A stretch of DNA of 53,390 nucleotides from an uncultured Anaeroplasma sp. (GTDB lineage: Bacteria; Bacillota_I; Bacilli_A; Acholeplasmatales; Anaeroplasmataceae), in contig CAKQBG010000006.1 of NCBI GenBank assembly GCA_934216145.1, forward strand, positions 1 to 53,390, written 5' to 3'. Every line of letters begins with the position of its first letter. Position 1 is the stretch's first letter. Below are positions 9,663-17,440 of this stretch, in pieces. The notes beneath the pieces were generated by a model that saw only the letters and a list, made by a program, of their open reading frames with translations, had not been told where the DNA came from and made no database searches. Position numbers and translations under genes: made by a program.

Positions 9663-9701
9663 TTAATTTAGAATTGAATTATCTAAATTAATTCTATCAT
9701 A
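9663..9701 (-). promoter_or_regulatory. Inverted repeat and -10 region ahead of the GH31 gene
   Basis: TTAATTTAGA (9663-9672) and TCTAAATTAA (9682-9691) form a perfect 10-bp inverted repeat with a 9-nt centre. It starts 14 nt before the GH31 ATG, just downstream of a minus-strand TATGAT (9701-9696). This fits an operator at the transcription start, or a 5' UTR hairpin. Confidence 0.45.
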
Positions 9702-9758
9702 AATATAAATAAAAAAGAATAATATTTTTTATAAAACATAAGTTTAAATGGTGATTCT

Positions 9759-11171
9759 ATGCTTATAATAACAAAGTTATATTGTTCTTTAACAATCTTC
9801 CAGCAATCACATTACAATATAAAGAGTTATCTAAAATATTATTTAAATAATCTATTTTTTTATTTTATTATTCCTTTATATTTATCATTATTTTATTTTA
9901 TAAGTCCTTATTTATTTATAATATTAGATATCTATTCATTGTTATTTCTTCATTTAAAGGTTAAGCTAAAACCTACTAAAAGAATAATAAAAAATGTAAT
10001 CCTTTTTATTTTAATATTACCATTATTATTAATACCCTATTCATTCTTTATTTTTATCTTTTTAGAAATATTAATTATTCCAATCTATTTATTAGAAGAA
10101 GTAATAGAACTTCCTAAAAAAAGAAAAATACTAGTTAAAGCTAAAAATACTTTATTAGAATATAAAGGTAATATTATTGGCATAACTGGAAGTGCAGGTA
10201 AAACTACAGCAAAGAATTTCTTTTCTATTATATTTAATGCTTATAAAACTCCTAAAAGCTATAATACACCTTTAGGGATAGCTAATTCTATTAATAATAC
10301 AACTATTATTAATTATGATTACTTAATATTAGAAATGGGTGTAGCAAAAAAAGGTGATATGGAGGAATTATTAGCTTTAGTTAAACCTAATATAATGGTA
10401 TTAACAAATATATTACCTATGCATATAGATGGCTTAGGTAGTATTGATGGAGTATATAAGGAAAAGCTAAAGGCATTTAGAGATTGTGATATTAGTATTT
10501 GTAATTATGAGTCAGAATATATTAGAAATCATTTTAGTAATCCTACTATTACATATGGCTTTGATTATGGAATGTATCAAGCTAGAAATATAAATAATAA
10601 TACATTTGATTTATATTATAATGATACATTCCTAATGAATATTAATTCTAATTGTAGTAGTAAGCTTGAAATATTAGATCTATTAGCTCCATTAGGACTA
10701 TATCATTATTTAGGCTATGATTTATCTTTATTAAAGCTTAAGCTATTAAATCTACCACATGAGAAGAATAGAATTGAAATAAAGGGTAATGATAAGCACA
10801 TTATTTATGATGATTCTTATAATTCAAATATAGATGGGTTTAAGGAAGCATTAAGAATAAGCTATAGAAAGGATATTAGAAATTTTATTATTACACCTGG
10901 AATAGTAGAATTAGGTAAATATAAAACCAATATTAATAAAATTATTTCCTTTGAAATAGCATCCTATTGTGATGATGTTATATTAGTTGGAGGATTAGAG
11001 GTATTAGATTTATATTATGAAATTAAAAAATATCAAATTAGAGTTTATAGAGCGAACTCCTTTAAGGAGGGCTATAAAATATATAAAAGGCTTATAAAGA
11101 AGCTTGATAGTAGTGTTTTATTAATTGAGAATGATTTACCAGATATTTATAGGAGGAGATTATTTATATGA
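9759..11171 (+). CDS. Membrane-anchored MurF-like Mur ligase
   Basis: 470 residues. About 110 N-terminal residues form three or four hydrophobic segments and replace the normal MurF UDP-substrate domain. Then come the ATP-binding loop GITGSAGKTT (141-150), the family text YNTPLGIANSINN, the VLTNILPMHIDGLGS segment, and MurF-like IYDDSYNSNIDGFKEAL in the C-terminal domain. MurF adds D-Ala-D-Ala (or D-Ala-D-X) to the UDP-MurNAc peptide. GGTGAT precedes the ATG. The stop overlaps the Ddl-like gene by 4 nt, so ligase and dipeptide maker are coupled. It may be a second, specialised MurF rather than the housekeeping copy. Confidence 0.8.
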   Translation: MLIITKLYCSLTIFQQSHYNIKSYLKYYLNNLFFYFIIPLYLSLFYFISPYLFIILDIYSLLFLHLKVKLKPTKRIIKNVILFILILPLLLIPYSFFIFIFLEILIIPIYLLEEVIELPKKRKILVKAKNTLLEYKGNIIGITGSAGKTTAKNFFSIIFNAYKTPKSYNTPLGIANSINNTTIINYDYLILEMGVAKKGDMEELLALVKPNIMVLTNILPMHIDGLGSIDGVYKEKLKAFRDCDISICNYESEYIRNHFSNPTITYGFDYGMYQARNINNNTFDLYYNDTFLMNINSNCSSKLEILDLLAPLGLYHYLGYDLSLLKLKLLNLPHEKNRIEIKGNDKHIIYDDSYNSNIDGFKEALRISYRKDIRNFIITPGIVELGKYKTNINKIISFEIASYCDDVILVGGLEVLDLYYEIKKYQIRVYRANSFKEGYKIYKRLIKKLDSSVLLIENDLPDIYRRRLFI

Positions 11172-12151
11172 ATGTAGGAATTTTATTTGGTGGTAATTCA
11201 CTTGAACATGAAATATCTATTATTTCAGCATTTCAAGTTAAGAATAAAATAAAAGATAAATATAGGGTTATAATGGTTTATAGTGATTTTAATAGTAATA
11301 TATATGATGCGAGTAGATGTAAGCTTAATGATTTTAAGAAAAATAAGATTAAGGGCTTAAGAAAAACAATATTTAAAAGAAATGGTATTAAAAACAAAAA
11401 AATAGATGTAATGTTATTATTAGGACATGGAGAAAATAGTGAGGATGGAGTATTTCAAGGATTAATGAGATATTATGATATACCGTATGTTGGTTCTGAC
11501 TTATTCGCTTCAAGCTTAGCTATAGATAAATGGATGAGTTATTTATTTTTAAAGAATGATATAGCTATGCTAGATAAGATTATTTATAATGAAATAGATT
11601 TTTTAAATAATAAAAAAATAGAATATCCCTTAATGATTATTAAACCTAGATTTGGAGGCTCATCAATTGGAATAAGAATATGTAAAAATAATGAAGCTTA
11701 TCCGATATTAGGTAATCTTATTTATGAATATAAAGATGTTATTATAGAACCATTTATTAATGATGTATTAGAATATACTCAGGCTATTTCTAATAATTAC
11801 GTATCTAAAATAGAAGTGATTAAAAAGAATAATTTTTATGATTTTAATGAGAAATATTCTTCTGATAATAAAATGTTAGCTAAGGAATTTATTATAGATA
11901 ATGAATTAGATGGTATATCAAGAAGAATATATAAGCTTATTAATGCAAGTGGTATTATTAGAATAGATTATTTTAAAATTAATAATAAATATTATTTAAA
12001 TGAAATTAATACTTTACCTGGGGCAATGGGAAGCTATTTATTTGATAATTTTGATATTGTATTAGAGGATGAAATAAAAATAGCTTTAAATAATCGAATA
12101 AATAAATATGATTATACTGGCTTTTTAATGAAATCAAATATTGAAAAATAA
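11168..12151 (+). CDS. ddl: D-alanine--D-alanine (or D-X) ligase
   Basis: A 327-residue ATP-grasp enzyme. GGNSLEHEIS places the catalytic Glu at 13; the SEDGVFQGL motif is near 91-99; PRFGGSSIGI (160-169) is the ATP-grasp loop. FYDFNEKY (223-230) is the omega-loop, whose Tyr favours D-Ala rather than D-lactate as second substrate. The C-terminal motif is EINTLPGAMGSYLF, where typical Ddl reads NTLPGFT; variants of this kind occur in other Firmicute Ddl-like proteins. It is the second gene of a pair with the MurF-like ligase. The family is clear; the second substrate is not proven. Confidence 0.83.
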   Translation: MNVGILFGGNSLEHEISIISAFQVKNKIKDKYRVIMVYSDFNSNIYDASRCKLNDFKKNKIKGLRKTIFKRNGIKNKKIDVMLLLGHGENSEDGVFQGLMRYYDIPYVGSDLFASSLAIDKWMSYLFLKNDIAMLDKIIYNEIDFLNNKKIEYPLMIIKPRFGGSSIGIRICKNNEAYPILGNLIYEYKDVIIEPFINDVLEYTQAISNNYVSKIEVIKKNNFYDFNEKYSSDNKMLAKEFIIDNELDGISRRIYKLINASGIIRIDYFKINNKYYLNEINTLPGAMGSYLFDNFDIVLEDEIKIALNNRINKYDYTGFLMKSNIEK

Positions 12152-12153
12152 TG

Positions 12154-12182
12154 TTTACATAATTAATTATTTTTAGTATAAT
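12154..12182 (+). promoter_or_regulatory. Promoter of RDD-PucR-HTH operon
   Basis: TTTACA (12154-12159) and TATAAT (12177-12182) are separated by 17 bases. The -35 begins directly after the ddl stop codon. Confidence 0.7.
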
Positions 12183-12202
12183 TTCTCTAAGAAGGTGAAA
12201 CA

Positions 12203-12937
12203 ATGGATAGTAATAGAGGTGTCTCTAGTGGTAGGAGATTTTTAGTTTATTTTGTAGATTTTTTTATTGTAGGAGTTGTTACTTCTTTAGTAATGTTATT
12301 AGTTGAGTTAATACTAAAAAATATAATTACAAATTATGTACCATATGATACTGCTTATAATACTTTTTATAATGCATATTTGAATTATTTATTAGGTAAG
12401 ATTAATGATGAAACTTTATATCAATATATTAGTGCTACTTTACCATCAATTCTTACTTATTTAGGAATACAGCAGGTTTTAAATTTTATTCTAATGGCAA
12501 TTTATTTTGTTGTAATTCCAATTTGTAATAAGAAACATTTAACATTAGGTAGATTATTATGTAAGACTAAAGTTATATCATTAAAGTATGGTGATATGAG
12601 AAAGCAGGATATAATTGTTCGTGAGCTTTTAAGCTATTTATTCTATCAGCTAGTACCAATAGCTGGCTTTATTAGTGCGATTTTCGCAATTGCTAAGGGA
12701 GATTCATTGGTTGATATTGCTAGTAAGACTAGAATGATTTATGATGATCCTAATTTCGTAAATAATAATGATTCTAATAATAATGACTATAGTAAAAATG
12801 ATAATAGCTTTAATGATGATTATATTGACGCGAAGGTCAATGTTGTTGATGATAATGTAAATAACTATAACACAAATAATAATTCAGATAATAATTTAAA
12901 TAATAATAATTCAGATGATGAATATAGAACATTCTAG
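12203..12937 (+). CDS. RDD-family membrane protein with Asn-rich tail
   Basis: 244 residues. The N-terminus SGRRFLVYFVDFFIVG is the R..D signature of the first RDD helix. Three hydrophobic segments follow (about 12-40, 85-110, 145-165). RDD proteins are small integral membrane proteins of mostly unknown role; some are implicated in Na+/H+ exchange. From about residue 183 the protein becomes a hydrophilic tail dominated by Asn, Asp and Ser, encoded by AAT/GAT-like triplets. That tail looks slippage-prone and disordered. AAGGTG lies before the ATG. The next gene starts 8 nt after the stop. Confidence 0.75.
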   Translation: MDSNRGVSSGRRFLVYFVDFFIVGVVTSLVMLLVELILKNIITNYVPYDTAYNTFYNAYLNYLLGKINDETLYQYISATLPSILTYLGIQQVLNFILMAIYFVVIPICNKKHLTLGRLLCKTKVISLKYGDMRKQDIIVRELLSYLFYQLVPIAGFISAIFAIAKGDSLVDIASKTRMIYDDPNFVNNNDSNNNDYSKNDNSFNDDYIDAKVNVVDDNVNNYNTNNNSDNNLNNNNSDDEYRTF

Positions 12938-12945
12938 GTGATTAT

Positions 12946-13494
12946 ATGTACGCAGTAGGCTTATATATAAAGGATAATGATGCTAAAAAGGAAATATTTG
13001 ATGTGTTATTATCCTTAATTGGTAATCACGCAAGTAAAGAAGAGGTTAATGGCTTTGATGTTTTTTATCACAATTATGAAAATTGTGAGGAAATTAAACA
13101 GTTAATTTTATCTATTTCAACTGAATTTATGATTCCTATTAGAGGCTATATAAGCGCTAATAATACAAAAGAAAGTCTTGAAGAGGAATTAGGACTTGTT
13201 ACTGAGGCGTTATTGAATATGGGTAATGATATTTATACTCTTAAGGAGGTTATTCCATATGTTAATAATAGTATCCTTAGAAAGAAGCTTTTAGATTATA
13301 TTTTAGATGGAACAGGAATTACTACTGATTTTATTAGAGAATTTGCTTTAAGTGATTTAAATGTCAGCTTGGCTAGTAAAAGGATGTTTATTCATAGAAA
13401 TACTATGATTTATAAGCTTGATAAATTCTTTGAAATGACAGGATTTGATTTAAGACATTTTATTGATTGCCATTTGTTATATTGCTTAATATAA
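12946..13494 (+). CDS. PucR/CdaR-type helix-turn-helix protein
   Basis: 182 residues. The C-terminal 50 residues are a PucR-type HTH (SDLNVSLASKRMFIHRNTM, then IYKLDKF), where the RNT(M/L)xYRL core is diagnostic. The N-terminal part is short and lacks the usual sensory domain; residues 15-100 may be a reduced GGDEF-like (CdaR) fold. PucR/CdaR proteins regulate sugar-acid, purine or related catabolic operons. It is cotranscribed with the RDD gene, and an MsmX-type ATPase follows behind a terminator and a 15-bp palindrome that this protein might bind. Confidence 0.72.
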   Translation: MYAVGLYIKDNDAKKEIFDVLLSLIGNHASKEEVNGFDVFYHNYENCEEIKQLILSISTEFMIPIRGYISANNTKESLEEELGLVTEALLNMGNDIYTLKEVIPYVNNSILRKKLLDYILDGTGITTDFIREFALSDLNVSLASKRMFIHRNTMIYKLDKFFEMTGFDLRHFIDCHLLYCLI

Positions 13495-13516
13495 AGGTCA
13501 TTTATATGGCCTTTTT
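13494..13516 (+). terminator. Terminator after the PucR-type gene
   Basis: AAGGTCAT (13494-13501) pairs with ATGGCCTT (13506-13513), with one G-T pair and a TTAT loop, then T residues to 13516. It begins on the last base of the stop codon. Confidence 0.65.
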
Positions 13517-13521
13517 ATTTT

Positions 13522-13565
13522 TGTGCAATTTGCACATAGAATGCGTTTACATTTTAGAGTATAAT
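13522..13565 (+). promoter_or_regulatory. Palindromic operator and -10 box ahead of msmX-like gene
   Basis: TGTGCAA-T-TTGCACA (13522-13536) is a perfect 7-1-7 inverted repeat. A TATAAT -10 lies at 13560-13565 with no good -35 at the right distance. An activator bound to the palindrome, about 24 bases upstream of the -10, would fit. The binding protein is unknown; the PucR-type protein just upstream is a candidate. Confidence 0.5.
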
Positions 13566-13596
13566 TTCTTTAGAATTAAATGGAGGAAATATAATT

Positions 13597-14748
13597 ATGG
13601 CAACTTTAGATTTAAATCATATTAATAAAATTTACCCTAATGGTGTTCAAGCAGTATTTGATTTTAACCTACATATTGATAATAAGGAATTTATCATTTT
13701 CGTAGGTCCTTCTGGATGTGGTAAGTCTACTACATTAAGAATGATTGCTGGACTTGAGGACATTTCAAGTGGTGATTTCTATATTAACGATGTAAGAATG
13801 AATGATGTATCACCTAAGGATCGTGGTATCGCAATGGTATTCCAAAGCTATGCACTATATCCACATATGACAGTTTATGATAACATGGCATTCGGTTTAC
13901 AATTACGTCGTGTTCCTAGAGAGGAAATTGCACAACGTGTTATGAAGGCAGCTAAGATTTTAGGTCTTGAGCCTTTTATTAGACGTTATCCTCGTCAATT
14001 ATCAGGTGGTCAATGTCAACGTGTTGCGTTAGGACGTGCTATTGTTCGTAACGCTGATGTATTCTTACTAGATGAACCACTATCTAACCTAGATGCTAAG
14101 CTACGTGTTACAATGCGTGGTGAGTTAACTAAGCTTCATCGTCAATTAGGCTGTACTTCAATTTATGTAACACATGACCAAATTGAAGCGATGACAATGG
14201 CTGATAGAATTGTAGTTATGCGTGATGGTAGAATTCAACAGGTTGGTACTCCAAGAGAGATTTATGATGCGCCAGCTAACGTATTCGTTGGTGGATTCAT
14301 TGGTACACCTCCTATGAACTTTATCCATGGTACATTAAATGATAATGGTACTTTTGTATCCTCTAAGGGCAATTATACAATTCGTATTCCTGAAGGAAAG
14401 CTTAAGTATGCTAGAGAATTAGGATATGAGAATAGAGAAATTATTTTCGGTATTCGTCCTGAGGATATTTATGATGAGCAAAATCCAGTTATGATGCAAG
14501 CTTATCCTGGTTCAATTGTTGATATCACAGTTGAAATTTCTGAGCTTTTAGGTGCTGAAACTAATATTTATACATCAATTGATGGTGACCCAATTATTGC
14601 GGCTGTACCATCTCGTGATGATTTAGCTCCTGGTCAACCATTAAAGCTTGTTATGGACTTAAATCATTGTCATTTATTTGATGCTGATACAGAGGAAATA
14701 ATTAACCAAAATACAAAGCCAGCATCTCATGATGATTTAGATATTTAA
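13597..14748 (+). CDS. msmX: Sugar ABC transporter ATPase, MsmX/UgpC type
   Basis: 383 residues. Walker A is GPSGCGKSTT (near 38-47), the signature is LSGGQCQRVALGRAI, and Walker B with the D-loop is VFLLDEPLSNLDAKLR. The switch His is in THDQIEAMTMADRI. A C-terminal OB/TOBE regulatory domain follows (about 240-370). This is the shared ATPase that powers several carbohydrate ABC importers. No permease or binding protein lies nearby, consistent with a free-standing MsmX serving systems elsewhere. Codons differ from the neighbours (many CGT Arg and C-ending codons), which suggests high expression. GGAGG precedes the ATG. Confidence 0.92.
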   Translation: MATLDLNHINKIYPNGVQAVFDFNLHIDNKEFIIFVGPSGCGKSTTLRMIAGLEDISSGDFYINDVRMNDVSPKDRGIAMVFQSYALYPHMTVYDNMAFGLQLRRVPREEIAQRVMKAAKILGLEPFIRRYPRQLSGGQCQRVALGRAIVRNADVFLLDEPLSNLDAKLRVTMRGELTKLHRQLGCTSIYVTHDQIEAMTMADRIVVMRDGRIQQVGTPREIYDAPANVFVGGFIGTPPMNFIHGTLNDNGTFVSSKGNYTIRIPEGKLKYARELGYENREIIFGIRPEDIYDEQNPVMMQAYPGSIVDITVEISELLGAETNIYTSIDGDPIIAAVPSRDDLAPGQPLKLVMDLNHCHLFDADTEEIINQNTKPASHDDLDI

Positions 14749-14761
14749 TATTATTAAAATT

Positions 14762-14790
14762 CATCTCTAGTTATACTGGAGATGTTTTTT
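14762..14790 (+). terminator. Terminator of the msmX-like gene
   Basis: CATCTCTAGT (14762-14771) pairs with ACTGGAGATG (14775-14784), one G-T pair, around a TAT loop, then six T residues. Confidence 0.8.
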
Positions 14791-14815
14791 GGTACATTAA
14801 AAGAAGAGTGGTATA

Positions 14816-15796
14816 TTGAAAAAAATAGTTGTTGATTTAGATGGTAGTGATTCTTTAGCTAGAAATTTAATAGCTGGGGCAATTAAAGCTATTAATGAAT
14901 ACAATGATTTATATTTAATAATTGTTACTAGTGATAAAAATATTAAGGAATCTATTTATGATGATTATAACAAGGATCGAATTGAATTTGTTTATACCTC
15001 ATCAGCTATAACTAATAATGATAATCCAATATTATCCTTTAGAGATAAGAGTGATTCAAGCTTAGTTAGAGGATTAAAAATAGCAAATGATGATAAAGAT
15101 GTTATAGGCTTTGTAACCCTTGGGGCAACTGGTGCTATTTTAGTTTCAAGCTATTTAGTATTAGGTAAAATTTCAAAGGCTAGACCATCCTTAGCTTCTA
15201 CATTATTATCTAAAAACGGTAATCCATTTTTAATAATTGATAGTGGTTCTAATATTGATTGTAGACCTAAGATGCTTTATAATTTTGCGAAAATGGGGTC
15301 TATATTTATGGAAGCTGCTTGTAATATTAATAATCCTAGAATAGCTTTATTATCTAATGGTAGCGAGGATTCAAAGGGAACTGATTTAGTTAAAAATACT
15401 AATAATATATTAAAAAATAGTAATCTTAACTTCATTGGTAACATTGAACCAAAGGATTGCTTAATGGATAAAGCTGATGTCATTGTATGTGATGGATTCA
15501 GTGGTAATATTGTTTTAAAAACTATTGAGGGTACTGCTAAAGCGGTAGTAGAGGAAATTAATGAATATATTGATAAATCCTTAGATAAGGAAAGAATTAT
15601 TTCTGTTACTAAATCAATTTTAGAAAAGTATGATTACAATACTAAGGGTGGAGGAGTTTTGCTAGGTGTCAATAAGCTTGTTGTAAAGGGACATGGAGCA
15701 GGGGATTCTGAAACTATATATAACACAATAAAGATTGTTATAGATTTAAATAATAAAAATTTAATAACAAAGCTTAAATATATGCTAGAAAATTAA
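14816..15796 (+). CDS. plsX: Phosphate acyltransferase PlsX
   Basis: 326 residues, TTG start at 14816 with AAGAAGAG upstream. The N-terminus KKIVVDLDGSDS matches the DxxGGDxxP start of PlsX in degenerate form. GFVTLGATGAILVSSYL, the RPSLASTL segment, LIIDSGSNIDCRP and VIVCDGFSGNIVLKT are family landmarks. PlsX interconverts acyl-ACP and acyl-phosphate, the donor for PlsY in phospholipid synthesis. Several motifs are looser than in Bacillus (DSGSNID for DAGANxD). acpP and fab genes are absent nearby. Instead a FakA-like fragment follows, and fatty-acid kinase also makes acyl-phosphate. Confidence 0.85.
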   Translation: MKKIVVDLDGSDSLARNLIAGAIKAINEYNDLYLIIVTSDKNIKESIYDDYNKDRIEFVYTSSAITNNDNPILSFRDKSDSSLVRGLKIANDDKDVIGFVTLGATGAILVSSYLVLGKISKARPSLASTLLSKNGNPFLIIDSGSNIDCRPKMLYNFAKMGSIFMEAACNINNPRIALLSNGSEDSKGTDLVKNTNNILKNSNLNFIGNIEPKDCLMDKADVIVCDGFSGNIVLKTIEGTAKAVVEEINEYIDKSLDKERIISVTKSILEKYDYNTKGGGVLLGVNKLVVKGHGAGDSETIYNTIKIVIDLNNKNLITKLKYMLEN

Positions 15797-15820
15797 CAAA
15801 AGTGCATAGGAAGTTTAATA

Positions 15821-15849
15821 TTTACTTTTTTACACTTGTAGTATATAAT
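15821..15849 (+). promoter_or_regulatory. Promoter of the FakA-C-like gene
   Basis: TTTACT (15821-15826) and TATAAT (15844-15849) are 17 bases apart. AAAGGAGG follows shortly before the ATG at 15870. Confidence 0.6.
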
Positions 15850-15869
15850 TATTCTAAAGGAGGAGTATA

Positions 15870-16121
15870 ATGTTAAAGTATGTATTTGATACACAGCTTT
15901 TAATTGCTGGTGAAAATTTAAGTGAAGATGATATTATTGATTATATTACTGCTAATATTGAAGGGGATTGCTTATTAGCTGTTGGTGATGAAGATTTAAT
16001 AAAAATTCATTTTCACACTAATACACCATGGAAGGTATTAGAATATGCCTCATCTCTTGGTGAAATTTATGATGTAGTTGTCGAAAATATGGACCGTCAA
16101 GAACGTGGATTAAAGGGATAG
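15870..16121 (+). CDS. Stand-alone FakA C-terminal-like protein
   Basis: Only 83 residues. The core GDCLLAVGDEDLIKIHFHTNTP, followed by WKVLEYASSLGEIYDVVVENM, matches the C-terminal part of FakA/YloV (DAK2 fusion proteins), where the text reads GDSxVVVGDDxLIKVHVHTxxP. The DhaL-like ATP domain and middle region are absent. It has its own promoter, an excellent AAAGGAGG site and a terminator, so it is a complete gene and not debris. Similar short proteins are often annotated as kinase to dihydroxyacetone kinase. Proximity to plsX hints at acyl-phosphate or fatty-acid handling, but no activity can be inferred without the kinase domain. Confidence 0.7.
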   Translation: MLKYVFDTQLLIAGENLSEDDIIDYITANIEGDCLLAVGDEDLIKIHFHTNTPWKVLEYASSLGEIYDVVVENMDRQERGLKG

Positions 16122-16128
16122 AATGATT

Positions 16129-16157
16129 GACCATTGGATTAATTCTGATGGTCTTTT
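16129..16157 (+). terminator. Terminator of the FakA-C-like gene
   Basis: GACCAT (16129-16134) pairs with ATGGTC (16148-16153), followed by TTTT. The 13-nt loop makes it moderate in strength. Confidence 0.55.
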
Positions 16158-16229
16158 AATTTGACAAAAATAGCCTTTATTTTTCATTTAAAATTCTTAA
16201 TTTATGTTTTTTATAAGTTTTTATTAAAA

Positions 16230-16258
16230 TTGACAAAAAAACGCTTTTATGATATACT
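16230..16258 (+). promoter_or_regulatory. Promoter of the GGDEF gene
   Basis: A consensus TTGACA (16230-16235) and TATACT (16253-16258) with a 17-base spacer; one of the best sigma-A promoters in the window. Confidence 0.75.
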
Positions 16259-16282
16259 TTCTTAGAAGGGAAGTAGAGAAAA

Positions 16283-17338
16283 ATGAAGGATTTCAAAAGC
16301 ATTGAATGTTTAAAAAATGAAAATCCAGATATTATTTTTGATTTTTTAACTAAAACATTAAATAAAGAATATTTATTTGAATATTTAAATGATTTAATTT
16401 ATAAAAAAACTCCATTTTCACTTTACTTTTTTGATGTTGATGAGTTTAAGAAAATCAATGATACCTATGGACATTCATTTGGTGATTATATTCTTGAAAA
16501 TATAACTAGTGTTATTTCAGACACAATTGGTACTAGAGCTATTATCGGTAGATTTGGCGGAGATGAATTTATAATTGTGGCTGAAGGAATAGTTAGCTAT
16601 GATGATGTTTGGGGTATGGGAAGAGATATTTCAAAGGCTGTAAGAGATTTTTCTAGTTTAGAGGCTAAGAATATTGAGAACTTTTTTACGTCTATCACAA
16701 TTGGCATTTCTAGATTCCCAAATGATTCTAATAATTTAGATGGATTACTATCTTTAGCTGATAAGGCTTTATATAGAGGTAAGAAAAAGGGAAGAAATTG
16801 TTTTATAATTTATAATCCAATTCTTCATGGCCAAATATCAACTAAAGCTAATTCTACTCTCGATACTATTTCTATAATTCAATATGCCTATAATGAACTA
16901 TTAGATGATAATAAGACTTTGAGAAAAAGACTTGAGAATTTGTCATTGTTCCTTTCTAATAATTATTTTTTAGATTCTATTGCGATAAATGATCCTAAAA
17001 AGAAATCACTTACCTATTTTTATCATAAAAAGAGCTTACCATCTTTTGATTCATTACCTGATGATTTCTATAATGGATTATTTACGGATAATAATTTATG
17101 TATAATAAATACTAGAAAATATTTATATGATAAATTTTCTTTAATATATAATTGCTTTTTAAAAGAAGAAATAAGAGCTTCAATGATTATTAGATTAAAA
17201 ATTAATTCTACTGATTATATTTATGTTCATATAAATGTTCATAGAGCTAGAGCTTGGTCTCATGAGGAAAAGAATGTAATGCTATCAATATTCCAAATGT
17301 TTGGTGCATTAGTATATGATAGAAATTTAGATTTTTAG
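16283..17338 (+). CDS. Diguanylate cyclase (GGDEF) with C-terminal GAF-like region
   Basis: 351 residues. The GGDEF domain occupies about 28-180, with FFDVDEFKKINDTYGHSFGD (Mg/substrate half) and the active site GRFGGDEF near residues 88-95. The catalytic motif is intact, so c-di-GMP synthesis is likely. No RxxD inhibitory site is seen five residues ahead (the text is RAII), so product feedback is probably absent. The C-terminal 150 residues, after a short coiled stretch, resemble a GAF sensory domain. The sensor-last order is unusual. No membrane segments are visible. The stop codon lies one base before the fluoride aptamer. Confidence 0.88.
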   Translation: MKDFKSIECLKNENPDIIFDFLTKTLNKEYLFEYLNDLIYKKTPFSLYFFDVDEFKKINDTYGHSFGDYILENITSVISDTIGTRAIIGRFGGDEFIIVAEGIVSYDDVWGMGRDISKAVRDFSSLEAKNIENFFTSITIGISRFPNDSNNLDGLLSLADKALYRGKKKGRNCFIIYNPILHGQISTKANSTLDTISIIQYAYNELLDDNKTLRKRLENLSLFLSNNYFLDSIAINDPKKKSLTYFYHKKSLPSFDSLPDDFYNGLFTDNNLCIINTRKYLYDKFSLIYNCFLKEEIRASMIIRLKINSTDYIYVHINVHRARAWSHEEKNVMLSIFQMFGALVYDRNLDF

Positions 17339-17339
17339 T

Positions 17340-17423
17340 GGGAATGATGTCTCCCTTGTTTATACAAAACCGCTTAATAAGCTAATGACGTCTATGGTGT
17401 AGTGCCATAGGTGTCTTTTTTTT
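17340..17423 (+). promoter_or_regulatory. Fluoride riboswitch with transcription terminator
   Basis: P1 is GGGA (17340-17343) with TCCC (17352-17355). The P1 loop GATGTC (17346-17351) can form a six-pair pseudoknot with GACGTC (17387-17392). P3 is GCTT/AAGC (17372-17382) inside the conserved AACCGCTT...AAGCTAATGAC. The expression platform is a terminator: GACGTCTATGG (17387-17397) pairs with CCATAGGTGTC (17405-17415), then eight T residues. Terminator and pseudoknot share GACGTC, so bound fluoride should prevent termination and switch the downstream genes on. The layout closely parallels the Bacillus cereus crcB riboswitch. Confidence 0.92.
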
Positions 17424-17440
17424 GATAGGAGAGGATATTA

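Noticed and set aside
16161..16189. A first TTGACA (16161-16166) as a second GGDEF promoter
   Set aside because: No -10-like hexamer at 16-18 bases; the TTGACA at 16230 has a proper TATACT.
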